From positions 124,001-188,000 of the forward strand of contig JAWPGT010000016.1 of the NCBI GenBank assembly GCA_034638255.1: a DNA stretch of 64,000 nt, in the 5' to 3' direction. Below the pieces are notes generated by a model. That model was not told the DNA's origin and did not search any database. It worked only from the letters and a program-made list of their open reading frames with translations. Below are positions 11,351-22,915 of this stretch, piece by piece. The translations under genes and the position numbers were made by a program. This DNA is from Coprinus comatus (lineage: Eukaryota > Basidiomycota > Agaricomycetes > Agaricales > Agaricaceae). Position 1 is the stretch's first letter. Each line of letters opens with the position of its first letter.

Positions 11351-13217
11351 TCACAACCTCCCTCTTATCCTAATTTCAATCCACCTAAAAATCGGATACA
11401 AAACCAAACTAACCCCAAACGCCATTTCAAACCCAATATCTCCCGTAAACTTCGCAATAGGTCCAACAAACCAAACCTGTTCCATACACGGAATCACAAG
11501 TCCAAACGACATTATCCCTGCTGCTAAAGCTGCAATACCTGTAGGTAATAGTTTCTGTGAATTCCAAGCTTTCGTATCATATAGTTTGAAATTGTTTTTC
11601 CTGAATATGAGGTGTTCGGTGAAAATGATAGCAATGAAGGCTCCTGCCCAATATCCGATTATACCGAGGAAATTTAGAAGGGTGGAATAGAATTTGTGTT
11701 GTCCTACAATAGCTACGACGACGACGCTTTTGTTAAAGAGAGAGAATTCGGTAAGTGAAGAATTCTGATTATGTGAATTCTGAAAGGACTCACACAACAG
11801 TTGCAACAGTTGAGAAGACATATCTCGGGATACGTAAAAAGATGGGTATAAAAAGTTGAAGATTGAGTGAAACAGAGTAGAATGACATTGCCATATTCCC
11901 AACCACAGAAAGACTGAGAAGGACAGTCAAGAATTTTCCAAATCCATGGACAGGACGAAGCATTGCTTCAAGTAAACCACCAACATCGCCATCAAGGTAG
12001 GCCGCTTCCCAGAGAGGAACTGATGACGCTGATGCCCCAACGATAGCACCTATACATTGCAACGGCACCTAATAAGAAGGAAATCAGATAATGCGAATGT
12101 TTTTATGAAGATAACGATAACATACAATTGATAAAAATAGACCGAAGTAGCAATATAAGAATATCGACCAACTACAAAACTCGTTAGTCATCTTGATGTA
12201 TTGGGGGCGACAATGTATCTACCTGTTCGCATCTTCCCGAAAGTACGCAGTAAAATCTGAGGCAAGTGGTGTCCAAGTAATCGCAAACCCGGCCAATGTA
12301 CTAGCAAAGCTCAAGACGACGGGTGCTGTAGCGGGTTCGAACTCTGTTGCCCAAAATTTTCCCGCCCAACCCCATTGCAATGACAAAGGTAACAAACACC
12401 GGGAACCAAGCAACGCGTTCATACCAATTGAGAACATTATATCCACAGAAAGACACAAGGAGAGATATGACGCCAATAACAACAATGCCAACGCTACGTA
12501 AACCCCAGTGAATACAAAACAGTAGAGGTTCAAGTAAATTTGGACGTACGTCCAGCTGAGATTGTCATTGGATACACTTGCAAGAGCTTGACCACCAAGT
12601 ATACAATTGAGAATAGAGAACCCGCAGATGCCGATGAGGTTCAACACACAAGGCACCAGAACGCCGTAGTACCTATATCAGATAGTCTTAGCCGACGTCC
12701 TGATTAGATATCACATTTTTTCACACCCAAATGCGTATCGTGATATAACCATTTGTCGCATGCCTAGCTTAGGTCCCCATGTCGAACTACGACAGCACGT
12801 AAGTAACACTCTATATAGAATGAACATAGACATACGCATAAGCTGGTAGTGAGCAGAACAGCAAGTTGAAAAAGAGGATCGTCAAGCATGAGTCTCTGAT
12901 TCCCAAACCGAATATAGGACCCAACGATCCGGCAGAGAACGATAATATGTTGCAGTTTGCTGAGAACCAGATAAAGAAGATCTTGTAGTATTGTGTGTCC
13001 TGTCGCTCTTCAATCGGTACGGGATGGATACCTGTGGACTAGAAGCTTCAGGAGATAAGGGAACGCCAGGATATATTTACATACCTCTAGTTTCGACTCC
13101 AATTTGCCTCAATTTTTTTCCAAACCATAATTTTTCAGAATTATCGTCTTCTGCTGTCTGTCTCTCCCAATCATCTTTTTCGGCGCTGAAAAAAATTTCC
13201 TGACCAGTTGCTGTCAT
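11351..13217 (-). CDS. Purine-cytosine permease (NCS1 family, Fcy2/Fcy21-like)
   Basis: Proton-coupled importer of purines and cytosine in the plasma membrane, with about twelve helices. Starts at 13217 (MTATGQEIFF). Exons join to give HPVPIEERQDTQYYKIFFIWFSANCN near 12960, LSFSAGSLGPIFGLG, then TWGPKLGMRQMVISRYAFGYYG across the introns near 12660-12790, all typical NCS1 landmarks. ITWTPLASDFTAYF near 12245-12290 and the C-terminal block GIIGYWAGAFIAIIFTEHLIFR near 11600-11680 are also conserved. The frame ends in RIRGRL at 11351. No break was seen. Substrate range among purine, cytosine and related bases cannot be decided by eye. Confidence 0.88.
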
Positions 13218-13604
13218 TTCCAAAACGTGTGATCAAATGGAGGAGCGGGAAAGATGAGGAGAGGAGAGTTCTGCATTTGAGATAGTGACTCCGCCACAAG
13301 TCTTGGGTGAGGATAACTGACATTTCCGGCCGGTATTTGCCACGTTTATTTTCAGAAAAAAGTTACGGATTCTCCATTTACACATTACTTCCGCTTCTGA
13401 TACGATAATTCTGCGTACAGATTTAACACAATCGCGTTATAATAGGTTATAATGGCATCAACCGGAACTCCTTGAAATGTTAATGCCCACTGCCCAGAAT
13501 CTGATGCTCAGGGGAACAAAACAATATAATATAAGGCATAACAAATACAAACATTAAAAAGTTTGGCGGGTGACCATGACATCACCGCTACTTCCACAAC
13601 AATA
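13218..13604. other. Intergenic region
   Basis: Short spacer between the permease start and the 3' end of the first GST copy. It should hold the permease promoter. No gene or clear site was seen. Confidence 0.4.
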
Positions 13605-14426
13605 TCATGCAGAAGGAGTCCAGAGGCCAGTCTGAAGACCATCCTTAACTGCCTGCCAACTGGGGCGGTTCTGAATATCGTTAAACCACCTGGAAACATT
13701 AGGACGTTCCGCTATAGCGTTGCTTCCAGCAGCAGGAAGAAGAACACCGTAAGGAAGATGGAATAGATCGGCAAGAGTAATTTCCTACATCCGCGTCAGA
13801 AACATATGCGAACTTCAAGTACTATGGCACTCACATTACCAGCAACATACTTCTGCTTCGCCAGGATCTTGTCATAGGTATCAAGCTTCGCCTCAAGACC
13901 GGTCAAAAGGTCCTTGAGTCTAGCCTGATCGGTTTCGAGGCCACGATATCTAGATTACCACATGGTTTGTCTTCGTTTACTTGATAGAGTCAAGCAACAA
14001 CTTACTTCTTGAAGAGGGCCTCAAATACAGCTGTTGCCGCAAATGCATCAAAGTTGGCAGTCTCACTGGAAGCAGCCTGTTCAAACAACGCGCGTTTCTT
14101 GAGGTCGGCAGGGATGAGCTGAGTTCCCTGATCGGGATACTTGTATTGGATGTAACGGCAAATGGCTCTGCTCTCATAGAGGGTGAGTCCATCATCCTCC
14201 TAAAACCAACATCAGTTCTGTTGGACAATAATAGTGATTATGTGCGAGATCACTGACGATATAAGGTACTTGACCGAAGGGTTGCTTCGTCAAGAATTCC
14301 GGGGTCTTGTGTTCTCCTTTGCAAGGTCGATGGGGAAGAACTCGTATGGTACTTGCTTTTCACGAAGAACACAGCAACACGTTTGGTGCAGGTGGAGAGA
14401 GGTGATCCGTACAGTTTCAAAACCAT
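13605..14426 (-). pseudogene. Glutathione S-transferase copy 1, exon 1 frameshifted
   Basis: First of three tandem GSTs (same strand, same four-exon plan). It would conjugate glutathione to electrophiles. Exon 1 opens MVLKLYGSPLSTCTKRVAV at 14426, then the frame slips near 14365 into LREKQVPYEFFPIDLAK and again near 14316 into EHKTPEFLTKQPFGQVPYI; each slip equals one missing base. Net shift is two bases, so the reading frame is lost. Exons 2-4 are clean: EDDGLTLYESRAICRYIQ, then YRGLETDQARLKDLL, then EITLADLFHLPYGVLLPAAG, ending GLWTPSA at 13605. Good conservation elsewhere means either a very recent pseudogene or sequencing indels near short homopolymers. Confidence 0.75.
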
Positions 14427-15907
14427 TGTGAGGGTCGTTATTACTAGGAGAGAGGTGTGATGAGAGTTTGTGTTGGAAGGTCTTGTCCATATCTCGTGGT
14501 CCTTTTATCTGTTTCATGGCCTGGGAGATTACTTCCAGATATTCACCTACTCCTGACACCTGAGAGATTGCTTCTCCTTCGTGATACACGTGATGGAATT
14601 GATGATGCCTCAAACAACCATTATCCTAATGCGCCATCGTACACAGCTCGTAACTCGTTGTAGCCAAGCTGTAGCAATATTGAAAGTTGATCGAACGCTG
14701 ATCCGTAAGTAAAATAGGTTGGTAATAATAATCCCAGTGTTCCTGTTGTCTTGTCTACTGCTTACATAGTCCTATTTTACGATCAATAATTACTCCGTTC
14801 TAAACGTCATTGTGGTAATTACTTCCCACTTCTTCCCACTGAATACTGATTGGAAATATATTTTGGTCGGAAAAAGGTTATAAATTCTCTTCGTTTTCCT
14901 CGTTTACAATCGAATGGTACCAGAACATCGTACTTTCATCCTCAATTCAGTCCTTCAGATCAACTTCTTACAAAGATTAAACCGTCAATTGTCATCATGA
15001 TTTCACCATTCACGGGTCCGCGTTTGGAAAATTCCGTATTCGTCATCTTCTACCCTACTTGTTCTCCATCTAGGTTGCTGACTTGTTTATGTAAATGTTG
15101 CGGTCATACTGGAGAGGAGACAGCGACACATTATCAATTTGATATTAGATCTCCTATTTGACATTGAACCTCGGCCGCCACTTTTTTTTATTACTAACTC
15201 AACAACACTATTTCAAGTTTTCAATGATGCCTGAGCAGTGAGCGCTTGAGCAGTGAACACTGAAGTTTAATTGATCACTGCTATACCAAGACAACTCCTA
15301 AGTAGCAGCTTACTCGGCACATAGTTAAACGGAAATATACACTTCTTCTTGTACTAATAATTCTTCTTGTCTCTCGGCCGCAACTTTGTAATCAAACGTC
15401 TATGTGTGTGCAAGGCCCCTTTCTGTACACTTGACACTTCCTGTACATGATCAAAGCAAAGAAGTTAGAAGGTTGGAACTACTTACAAAGGAATCAAAAC
15501 TGAAACATCTTTTCATACTGAACTAGGATCCGAATACTTCTTCCAAACCTCACACACAAGTTTCCAAGAGTCGAGCTGAATTGTGGTCGGAAAGTCGTTC
15601 TGAACCTGAGGCCACCAATGTTTCATTGAATTCGCTAAGAAAAATCATGACAATACCATTACTACTTCCACCGGTAGCGGAGCCGTGTATAGCGGGAAGT
15701 GTTTGATTTTTTGACTCATGGGCCATGGTAGTGCAGGTGTTCGTTCATTCAACCGTTCTCTGAATTTCTTAAGATTCTTTCCGCAGTTGAGTATACTAAC
15801 TTTCCCACAGGAAGGATTTAGAACAATGCTATACTACTAAACATAGTATATACCAAACTATACTTACTTACATTCTCTACGCTGGTAAAATACGGCGGCG
15901 GATGGAA
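14427..15907. other. Spacer between GST copies 1 and 2
   Basis: About 1.5 kb with no exon chain that keeps frame or shows splice signals. A 103-codon plus-strand frame at 14850-15161 has no recognisable family and is treated as chance. The 5' part is the promoter of copy 1. Confidence 0.4.
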
Positions 15908-16777
15908 TCACGGACCAGCAGGAAACTCATCCCTAACAACTTTCCAAGCAGGTCGACTCTGAAGATCATTGAACCATCTCTTTACATTGGGAAGTTCCGT
16001 AAGAACGTTACTTCCACTAGCAGGAAGTAGAATCCCGGTAGGAAGATGGAAAAGGTCAGCAAGAGTAACCTCCTAATAAAAAAAAAAACAAGCCACATGA
16101 GAAGGTTGTATTATGAACTTCAAGTAGTATGACTGCTCACATCACCAGCGAGATATTTCTGTTTTGCCAAAACTTTATCATAAACTTGAAGTTTTGCTTC
16201 AAGAGTAGTCAAAAGTTCTTTAAGCCTCTCTTCATCAGTTTTGCGTCCAGAATATCTAGAAAATCGAGAGATCATAATACATATTAATAACATGACTCAC
16301 TCGCCATTGGGAAGGTAGAAACAAAGTAGCAACTCACTGCTTAAAAAGTGCCTCATATGCAGCTCCTGAAGCATACACATCAAAATTTGCAATCTCAATC
16401 GAAGCTGCCTGTTCAAACAAAGCACGTTTCTGAATATCGGTAGGTATCAATTTGGTTCCTTGATTAGGATATTTGGCTTCGATGTAACGACAAATGGCTC
16501 TGCTTTCGGATAAAATAAAACCATCATCATTCTAGTAATAGGAATATTTTAAGTATCAGTCAGTATACAGTTATCATTAAGGTGTTAGATCATTTGTAAC
16601 ACTTACAATGTAAGGAACCTGACCAAAAGGTTGTTTTTCCAAGTATTCTGGACTTTTATGTTCTCCTTTGGCCCAATCCACTATTATGAATTCAAATGGT
16701 ACTTTCTTCTCATGAAGAACAACTGCAACTCGTTGAGTGCAAGTGGAGGCGTGTATTCCGTATAATTTCAAAACCAT
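15908..16777 (-). CDS. Glutathione S-transferase copy 2 (intact, fungal phi-like)
   Basis: Cytosolic glutathione transferase, two domains. Four exons give about 217 residues, the normal size. Exon 1 (16607-16777) encodes the thioredoxin-like start MVLKLYGIHASTCTQRVAVVL with the Ser/Thr-Cys active-site region, and ends FGQVPYI at a GTAAGT donor. Exon 2 has the glutathione-binding E-S-R-A-I-C-R-Y-I motif (ILSESRAICRYIEAKYP). Exons 3 and 4 carry the helical domain, including YLAGDVTLADLFHLPTG, the usual N-capping box, and end at a TGA at 15908. The only copy of the three without a frame break. Best fit is the fungal phi-like (GSTF) class by start motif and exon layout; ure2p-like classes are less likely. 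Confidence 0.88.
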
Positions 16778-17585
16778 TGTGTGTGTGTGATAGCAGTTGA
16801 ATGTGGTGAGCGGGTGAAGGAGTAAAGTTAACTTTGAGATTGAGAGTTTTCTAAAGCTACGAATCTTCTTTTTATTCACTTTATCTCCTGAGATGGTACA
16901 CCACTGCGCAGCAATTGCCAGCATAAATTATACAGTAATGAGTAATATTATCTTCAAGAGAAGCAATAGTGACGCAACCGCAGACTACGCTTTTAGTCAG
17001 CTTTTGAGTTTCTACAACCATTTTAGTAAGGCGTTTATATACATATACCTGTTTCAACTTTCAAGTAAGTTTGAGACTTGACATCTTGATGTTTCATGAC
17101 AAAGTGAAGACTAAAAATAAACCACTGGTGACGGTACTGCTAATAAAGCTCTTAGGTGTCTTAGCAACTTCCATCACCGTATTCAGTTCTACATGGTAAA
17201 TGGTTGGGAGCTTATACACTAAGAGATCGTTGTTGCTGGGCTGATAGAATGTCAAAATTTTCCACTGCCACGCGAGCTCAATGAAGTTGGACTCAACCAT
17301 ACTAATGCTTCAAATTTTAAATAACTTGACTCAAACGAGTACTAGCGGAATGTGTTGTACTTAAAGTTCGATGTTATATGGTATCAAGCCTCTAGATGTG
17401 CTGAGTAAAACTTATTTCAAGAAAACTGGTGTTACGAAGCCGAAGGCTAGCGAAATTGAAGATCATATGTAGTAAGCCCGCGATGAGAGCAGGAAACCGA
17501 AGACTGTTATGTAGAACACTCTAAAAAATACATAAAATGCAAAGTCTAATGCATTCCATCGAGGACATTACTATATAAACACGAA
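16778..17585. other. Spacer between GST copies 2 and 3
   Basis: Promoter of copy 2 on the left, 3' flank of copy 3 on the right. No exon chain with homology or splice signals was recognised. Confidence 0.4.
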
Positions 17586-18422
17586 TCAGACAGACGGCGT
17601 CCAGATACCGGGCTTCAGACCATCCTTGACTACCTGCCAAGTAGGGCGACTCTGAATATCATTCGACCACCTCGCAACATTGGGTCGTGTAATGAAAACC
17701 TCAATCTTGGCCTCAGCAAAGTGAGACAAGTAAGGGAGATGGAAGAGATCAGCAAGAGTAATCTCCTACAAGGGCGTTGTTAGAAATGCTGATGAGCTTC
17801 AATTATGATGATTGGTATGCATACATTTCCAGCAAGATATTTCTGCTTCGCGAGTATCTTCTCATAAACATCGAGCTTTGCCTCAAAAGTGGTCAAAAGC
17901 TCTTTAACCTTGGCTTGATCAGGTTCTACACCAAGGTATCTTTTTAATATCTGGTTAAGTTTGTGTTCGTTGGGTTCTCAATTTGACTATGGCTTACTTC
18001 AAGTTGAAGAATGACTCGTGTAGAAGAGGGACTGCATATGCATCAAAGTTCGAAGTCTCAATAGAAGCGGCTTGTTCGAAAAGTGCGCGTTTCTGGATAT
18101 CTGTAGGTACGAGTTTGGGTCCTTGGTTGGGATATTTGTCTTCAATGTAACGAGCAATAGCTCGGCTCTCAAATAAACCAAAGCCATCGTCTTCCTACAA
18201 ACACTTGATGTCAGCTAAGACATAATAATAATGTGCAAGAAGCTACTTACAAGGTATGGAACCTTCCCAAATGGTTGCCTTTCCAAATATTCTGGACTCT
18301 TTTGTTCACCTTTCAAAAATGTCGATGGGGATGAATTCATAAGGCACATTCTTCTCGTGGAGAATTACAGCGGCACGCTTGGTACAGGTGGTGATAGGAG
18401 ATCCGTAGAGTTTCAAAACCAT
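17586..18422 (-). pseudogene. Glutathione S-transferase copy 3, exon 1 frameshifted
   Basis: Third tandem GST. Exon 1 starts MVLKLYGSPITTCTKRAAVIL at 18422 and reaches PYEFIPID, then one extra base near 18311-18320 (beside an A5/T5 run) sends the frame into a TGA. Removing that base would continue into KGEQKSPEYLERQPFGKVPYL up to a GTAAGT donor. Exon 2 (EDDGFGLFESRAIARYIEDKYPNQ), exon 3 and exon 4 (EITLADLFHLPYLSHFAEAK, ending GIWTPSV at 17586) are open. Divergence from copies 1 and 2 in exon 4 shows it is an old paralogue, but the break looks recent or is a read error. Confidence 0.72.
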
Positions 18423-20629
18423 TGTATTGTGGAAGTCGTCGCAATTGGTTTAGGAAGAGTGGTTGAAACCCGAATCCTCCAAGTTTCCTTTTTATCCATC
18501 CAGCAGCCTATGAGAATAGTTTTAGATATTCGACCCTTTGCTACAAAACTGTTGGGTAGGCGTAATTGAGATTAGCAAGTTACGGGGTGTCGCGTTGATA
18601 TTGTGTAATTCCGGAGTTATTATTGTAGCCACAACGATTGATTGATGATCTGTAAGCAAAGACTTTCTAAGCCAATTCTAATATGGTGAGTAATGGTTGT
18701 CAAGTAATGCCAAGAATTGTATTGAGACCGGCTTGTACACTTGAAGCTCTCTTGGGTGGTTGCAAAGTTGAAATAAACAATACCTCCGAATGTTTGTAAT
18801 CTGTCTTCGATCTGTCTACTTCTAACTTCACAGGCCGTCAGGAGTGAGCAAGCCCTTATTGTCTTACAAAGGTAGGGATAATTAAACGGTGATTGCTGGT
18901 AAGAGGCTGACTGAATGGGAATGTGTATGGTTAACGTAACATCGTCCCAGCTTCGTTTGTAGTTGTTTTTATTACATGGACTGAAGTATAGTTTTTTTTT
19001 TTCGATTCTATTAATCACTGAGACCAACCCCCCAAATGTCAAGTAGTTGGACAAAACGAAAACGTTTCCTCGGTAAATCGACATGCACTTTTTCTGTAAT
19101 AACACTTTTTTTCTCCCCTCAGACCATCGGCTCATTCAAGATTCCTGTTTCTGGCTTTTTTCTGGTACATGGCTTCCTCGGACTCTATATCAACGGGCAA
19201 AGGAAAAATTGGCTCAAAATTTATCCATGAACCTCTTCATTCATTTCACTACCTTTCAACAAACTCTTCGATCCAAATCGTCATGGTGCTCGTTGATACT
19301 CTCAGAGTAATCACCATCACGCCGTTGTATAGCACTCATGACAATACCAGCCATGATTTGCTTGGAAGGACATATACAAGTTCCGAAACCTGAAGCTGAG
19401 TACAGTTCCAAATTAAGTATGACATGATCGAGGGGCTGACGGACAGTATAACACCCGCTTCTTTTGCTTGATGCTGTTTAGAATAAAGTGAATATAAAGC
19501 GTCATGACCCTCTCGCCCAATATCTTTTCTTTTATCGATGTCCAAAAGGTCAACTTCCTTGTTCTAAAAAGGCTTACCAGTACTTGGGTGCTATTCACCC
19601 AGAGGCCAGAACGTTTCCAGGCCTTCTTGAACCTCAGATGATGATGCTTTCCATTTCAAGTTCAGAAAGGTATACTAAACCAGGTAACAGAGAACCAATC
19701 CAACGTACACATGTTATACCGGTCTTATTATTAAGGCTATTACCAGCTACAACAATGATCAAGATTCAAGAACCCTCTTTCTGAACCGGATCTAGTGACT
19801 ACCCCTCCAGGCCTGCCTGCTCAACTCGAATCATACTGCGAGGAGTTTCGTGTTCCCATGAAGTACGGCTAACCGTTTTAAGTCCTCCACCTAGTGACCC
19901 AAGTGAATTCGTTTTCGAACAGCCGAGCCGTAGAAGTTTAGTTTTGAAAAACGATCTTCGTTTGGTACAATCTGCCATCATGACGATTCACCGAGTCGAG
20001 CGTCTACTACTCGAGTGATCTTGATTCGAAAAAAAAAATTGTCAACACATGCTCGAATGAAACACTTATACCTTTTTTCCACCTTAATCGATAGTATACG
20101 ACATGCCAAATATCATTCTTCTTGAAATAGATAATGAACCACATATTATGCCATACAAGATTATACGTTTGCAATCATTTGACATCAATTGTGGAGTTAC
20201 TGACTTTTAACATTCAACTTCAAATTGATATAAGCGCGGCATCTAATAGAAAGAAAAAGTTTCTTTAACATATGAGACTCTATTTCAGATTTTCGACCGC
20301 TGAATAAACGATTTTGGTAATTATGGTTCCAGTCGGTGATAAAGTATATTGTGGTGGTCCCTAAAATAAATCATCTAATCGGGCCGGCTGGCGGTCTATT
20401 TGTGTATGTATATTTGTAGATTTTAAGATTGCTTCGCATTTCAATCCAAATCACTCCACGCTTCAAGGCATGTCGTCCAGATAACCCATATGCAGATATA
20501 TGGGTCAAGGTCATGCACTACAGGTGTAACACGCTTCGGATCTATTATGTATTCTCGGGGCCATCAACTAAGTTACAACAGACGTGAGAGCTAGGTCATG
20601 CACCCCCAGTTCCAACCCGCTAGATCCCG
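18423..20629. other. 2.2-kb region with no confident gene
   Basis: Several 60-170 codon frames overlap on both strands between 18620 and 19981, none with recognisable motifs. A weak exon-like pair around 19036-19078 and 19129 onward has a GTAAAT donor and a CTCAG acceptor, so a small unrecognised gene is possible but not supported. From 19980 the DNA is AT-rich with no further signal. Confidence 0.35.
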
Positions 20630-21906
20630 TCAATTGCCTGGCAGAAAAAATTTATAGACCGCTCTCCAAGCTTCCTTTCCATGCTTTTCTATCACATCCT
20701 AACCACTGTGTAAGATTGGACTATGGAAAGACCAAGTAATTGAACGTACCCCATGGCAAGGAATGATGCACTCAAAATCCCAGGAAGCAACTTTTTGTGC
20801 ATCTCGTCTCATTGCCCTGAAGTAATATTTTAATCAGACCTGTGCTCTGGTGATGCAGTTATACAAACCCACTCTTTATCAATTCCTAGAGACCATATGA
20901 GGCGAGGATGGAGCCAAGAAGATGGGTTGATGTTTCCAAACCGAAGATTACTGATTCCGGATTTAGCCTTCGAATACTGGAAAGCGTGTAATTTAGGTAT
21001 GAGGGGGATACGAAAAACAGGCACCAACCTGCTCAGTACAGGGAAGGTTCATCAAGAGATCCGCTTCAATCAAAGTCTTCGATTCTGGATGAAAGAAGGC
21101 GATATCCTTATTCTTGAACCCATCAAAATAACTAAAAAAGACCATGTGGGCACTGAGTAACGTCCCTTGGAATGTTTGTTACTCGTAAGCTCACCATGTT
21201 TGAATCTACACGGAGTCAGTTATAACACGAGGCCGTTCGGTGATTCGTACTTACATCATCTTCGAAACCATATTTTGTATCGGGTGGGTCTCTGCCCCAA
21301 GCTGGAAATGTTTAATTTTTAAATAGATGTTATAAACAAAACAGCACACCTCCGTCAAATTGTACGGATTTGTCTTCCATTCGGGCATAAGCCTCTTCTG
21401 GAGCTACAAGTTTTGCGGTAGGATATTCTCGTTTGTATTGACCTGAAAAATCATGATCTTTAGCATTTTGCAATATCGTGTAACATAAACGTTTTACCGA
21501 GGAACATGTTGTGTACAGCGTCGGCGCCAACAATGTATCTAACGTTAGGAGGTTTTTGAGAAGTTGGATCAATGTGTTAATTATTTTACTCACTTCACAG
21601 GTCCGAGATTGTTGATGGTTGATTTGGTTTCATCATCCAATGGAGTGGAAGCAAGTACCCATACTCCACCATCTTTGAGTCGAATAGCGGTCGAACGACC
21701 ACCGATGGGAATGACACCAAACCTGGAAAAGGGTCTATGCTGAAGATATTAGGTCATCGAGAATAATGTGCTTCCAAGGTTCTTACCGAGAGAATGTCCA
21801 GACATTTCGAGTAACCTAAAACGGACGGCCAAATCCAAATAAACGAGGGTCTGCGAATTGTGATGGCGTATTATAGACTCACCTCACGAATAACGGTTTC
21901 AGACAT
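20630..21906 (-). CDS. DUF4336 domain protein (metallo-beta-lactamase-like)
   Basis: Conserved fungal and bacterial family related to the metallo-beta-lactamase fold; biochemical role unknown. Eight or so short exons. Starts at 21906 (MSETVIRE), then VTRNVWTFSR, FGVIPIGGRSTAIRLKDGGVWVLASTPL, and YIVGADAVHNMFLGQYKREYP.AKLVAPE, the family core near 21360-21560. An 11-nt exon (21195-21205, between introns of 49 and 63 nt) restores frame between GFEDD and YFDGFKNKDIAFFHP; no other join I found keeps it open. Later exons give TLIEADLLMNLPCTEQ, then SWLHPRLIWSLGIDKE, then CIIPCHG and VIEKHGKEAWRAVYKFFLPGN at the stop. The His of the PCHG segment and Asp of LIEADLL are the expected metal-site positions. 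Confidence 0.8.
21195..21205 (-). other. 11-nt microexon of the DUF4336 gene
   Basis: On the minus strand a TAG acceptor precedes, and a GTGAGC donor follows, the 11-base block. Inclusion gives D-D-I-Q-T-C-Y-F-D-G with correct phase on both sides (phase 0 in, phase 2 out); skipping it shifts the frame. Confidence 0.65.
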
Positions 21907-22915
21907 AGTGGTGGTGGTAGAATAGTAGCAAAATTGAAGCTTGGAGGCTTAAGTATCTCTCAAACATGGTGACTGTAACCCTTCTGCCGGTCTCAAGAAA
22001 GCCGGCTGACGGCGTCACTGTTTCACTGGAATATGATGTCATCACGTGTACATGACACATCCTGTTACTCAAGTAACTCACTGTACATGAGATCGTGTCA
22101 CTTGCCCTCGATGTCAACTTAGATTTGTGGCAAGATTATCCTTGACACATCTATCATGCCCATGCACCCCCACCCTCACTACCAGCAGCATCCCAGCGGA
22201 GACCTGCTTCTATAATCAAGATTCACGAGTAAACGGCCTATATTGGAAGCATTTACACGTTGGACTGCCGGCCGCCGCACAGCCTGAGTCGGGTTCTTCC
22301 AAAGCTTGCCACGATTTTTTCAAATTGACATCGTCTGGTTATCGACAATTGGTATTGAACACCTTGCCTATGTACAGATACTATGGTGCAATAAAAATGG
22401 TCCTCGGAATTTGACTCGCTAAATATATCGTGAGAAAGGACCCTGCTTTTGCGTTATACCTAAAAATTATGCTTTTAACGAGTTTGAACTCGCAGGCGAA
22501 TCCAATTCATGGTTAATCAATGAGGAACACTCATCCGATAGGTTTTCTGTAGAGGAACAGAGTCTATGCAATCAAAGGAAGCCATGGCATGGGACAATGC
22601 ACCAACTCGCCATTCCGTAGTTTGTACGCTTTGGGAAATACTAACACGAGTCGAACATGAGGCGAATGCATTCACTGCATGGCACGCGTCTTTCGCCTGT
22701 TTCTGTGCGACACATATAGATTCTAATAAAACAGGCAGTACTCTTGATAACACGCACCCCAACTTTAAGTGGACCCTTTACTCGTTGATCAAATTGCACT
22801 TCCAAGTTTGTTTTTGTCATATTTATTCCTCGCCAGAGTTCGTCGACCCATCTCCAAACCTCTCCTCTCCCCACAGCCACTCCCACAACGTTCTAAATTC
22901 CAACCGCTACCATCG
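21907..22915. other. Divergent promoter region
   Basis: About 1 kb between the DUF4336 start and the zinc-finger/RING gene start, which are transcribed away from each other. Several frames of 70-117 codons overlap here on both strands, none convincing. It should hold the promoters and 5' leaders of both genes. Confidence 0.4.

Noticed and set aside
18620..19135. 171-codon minus-strand frame between GST copy 3 and the DUF4336 gene
   Set aside because: No domain, no flanking exons, and overlapping frames on the other strand are equally long.
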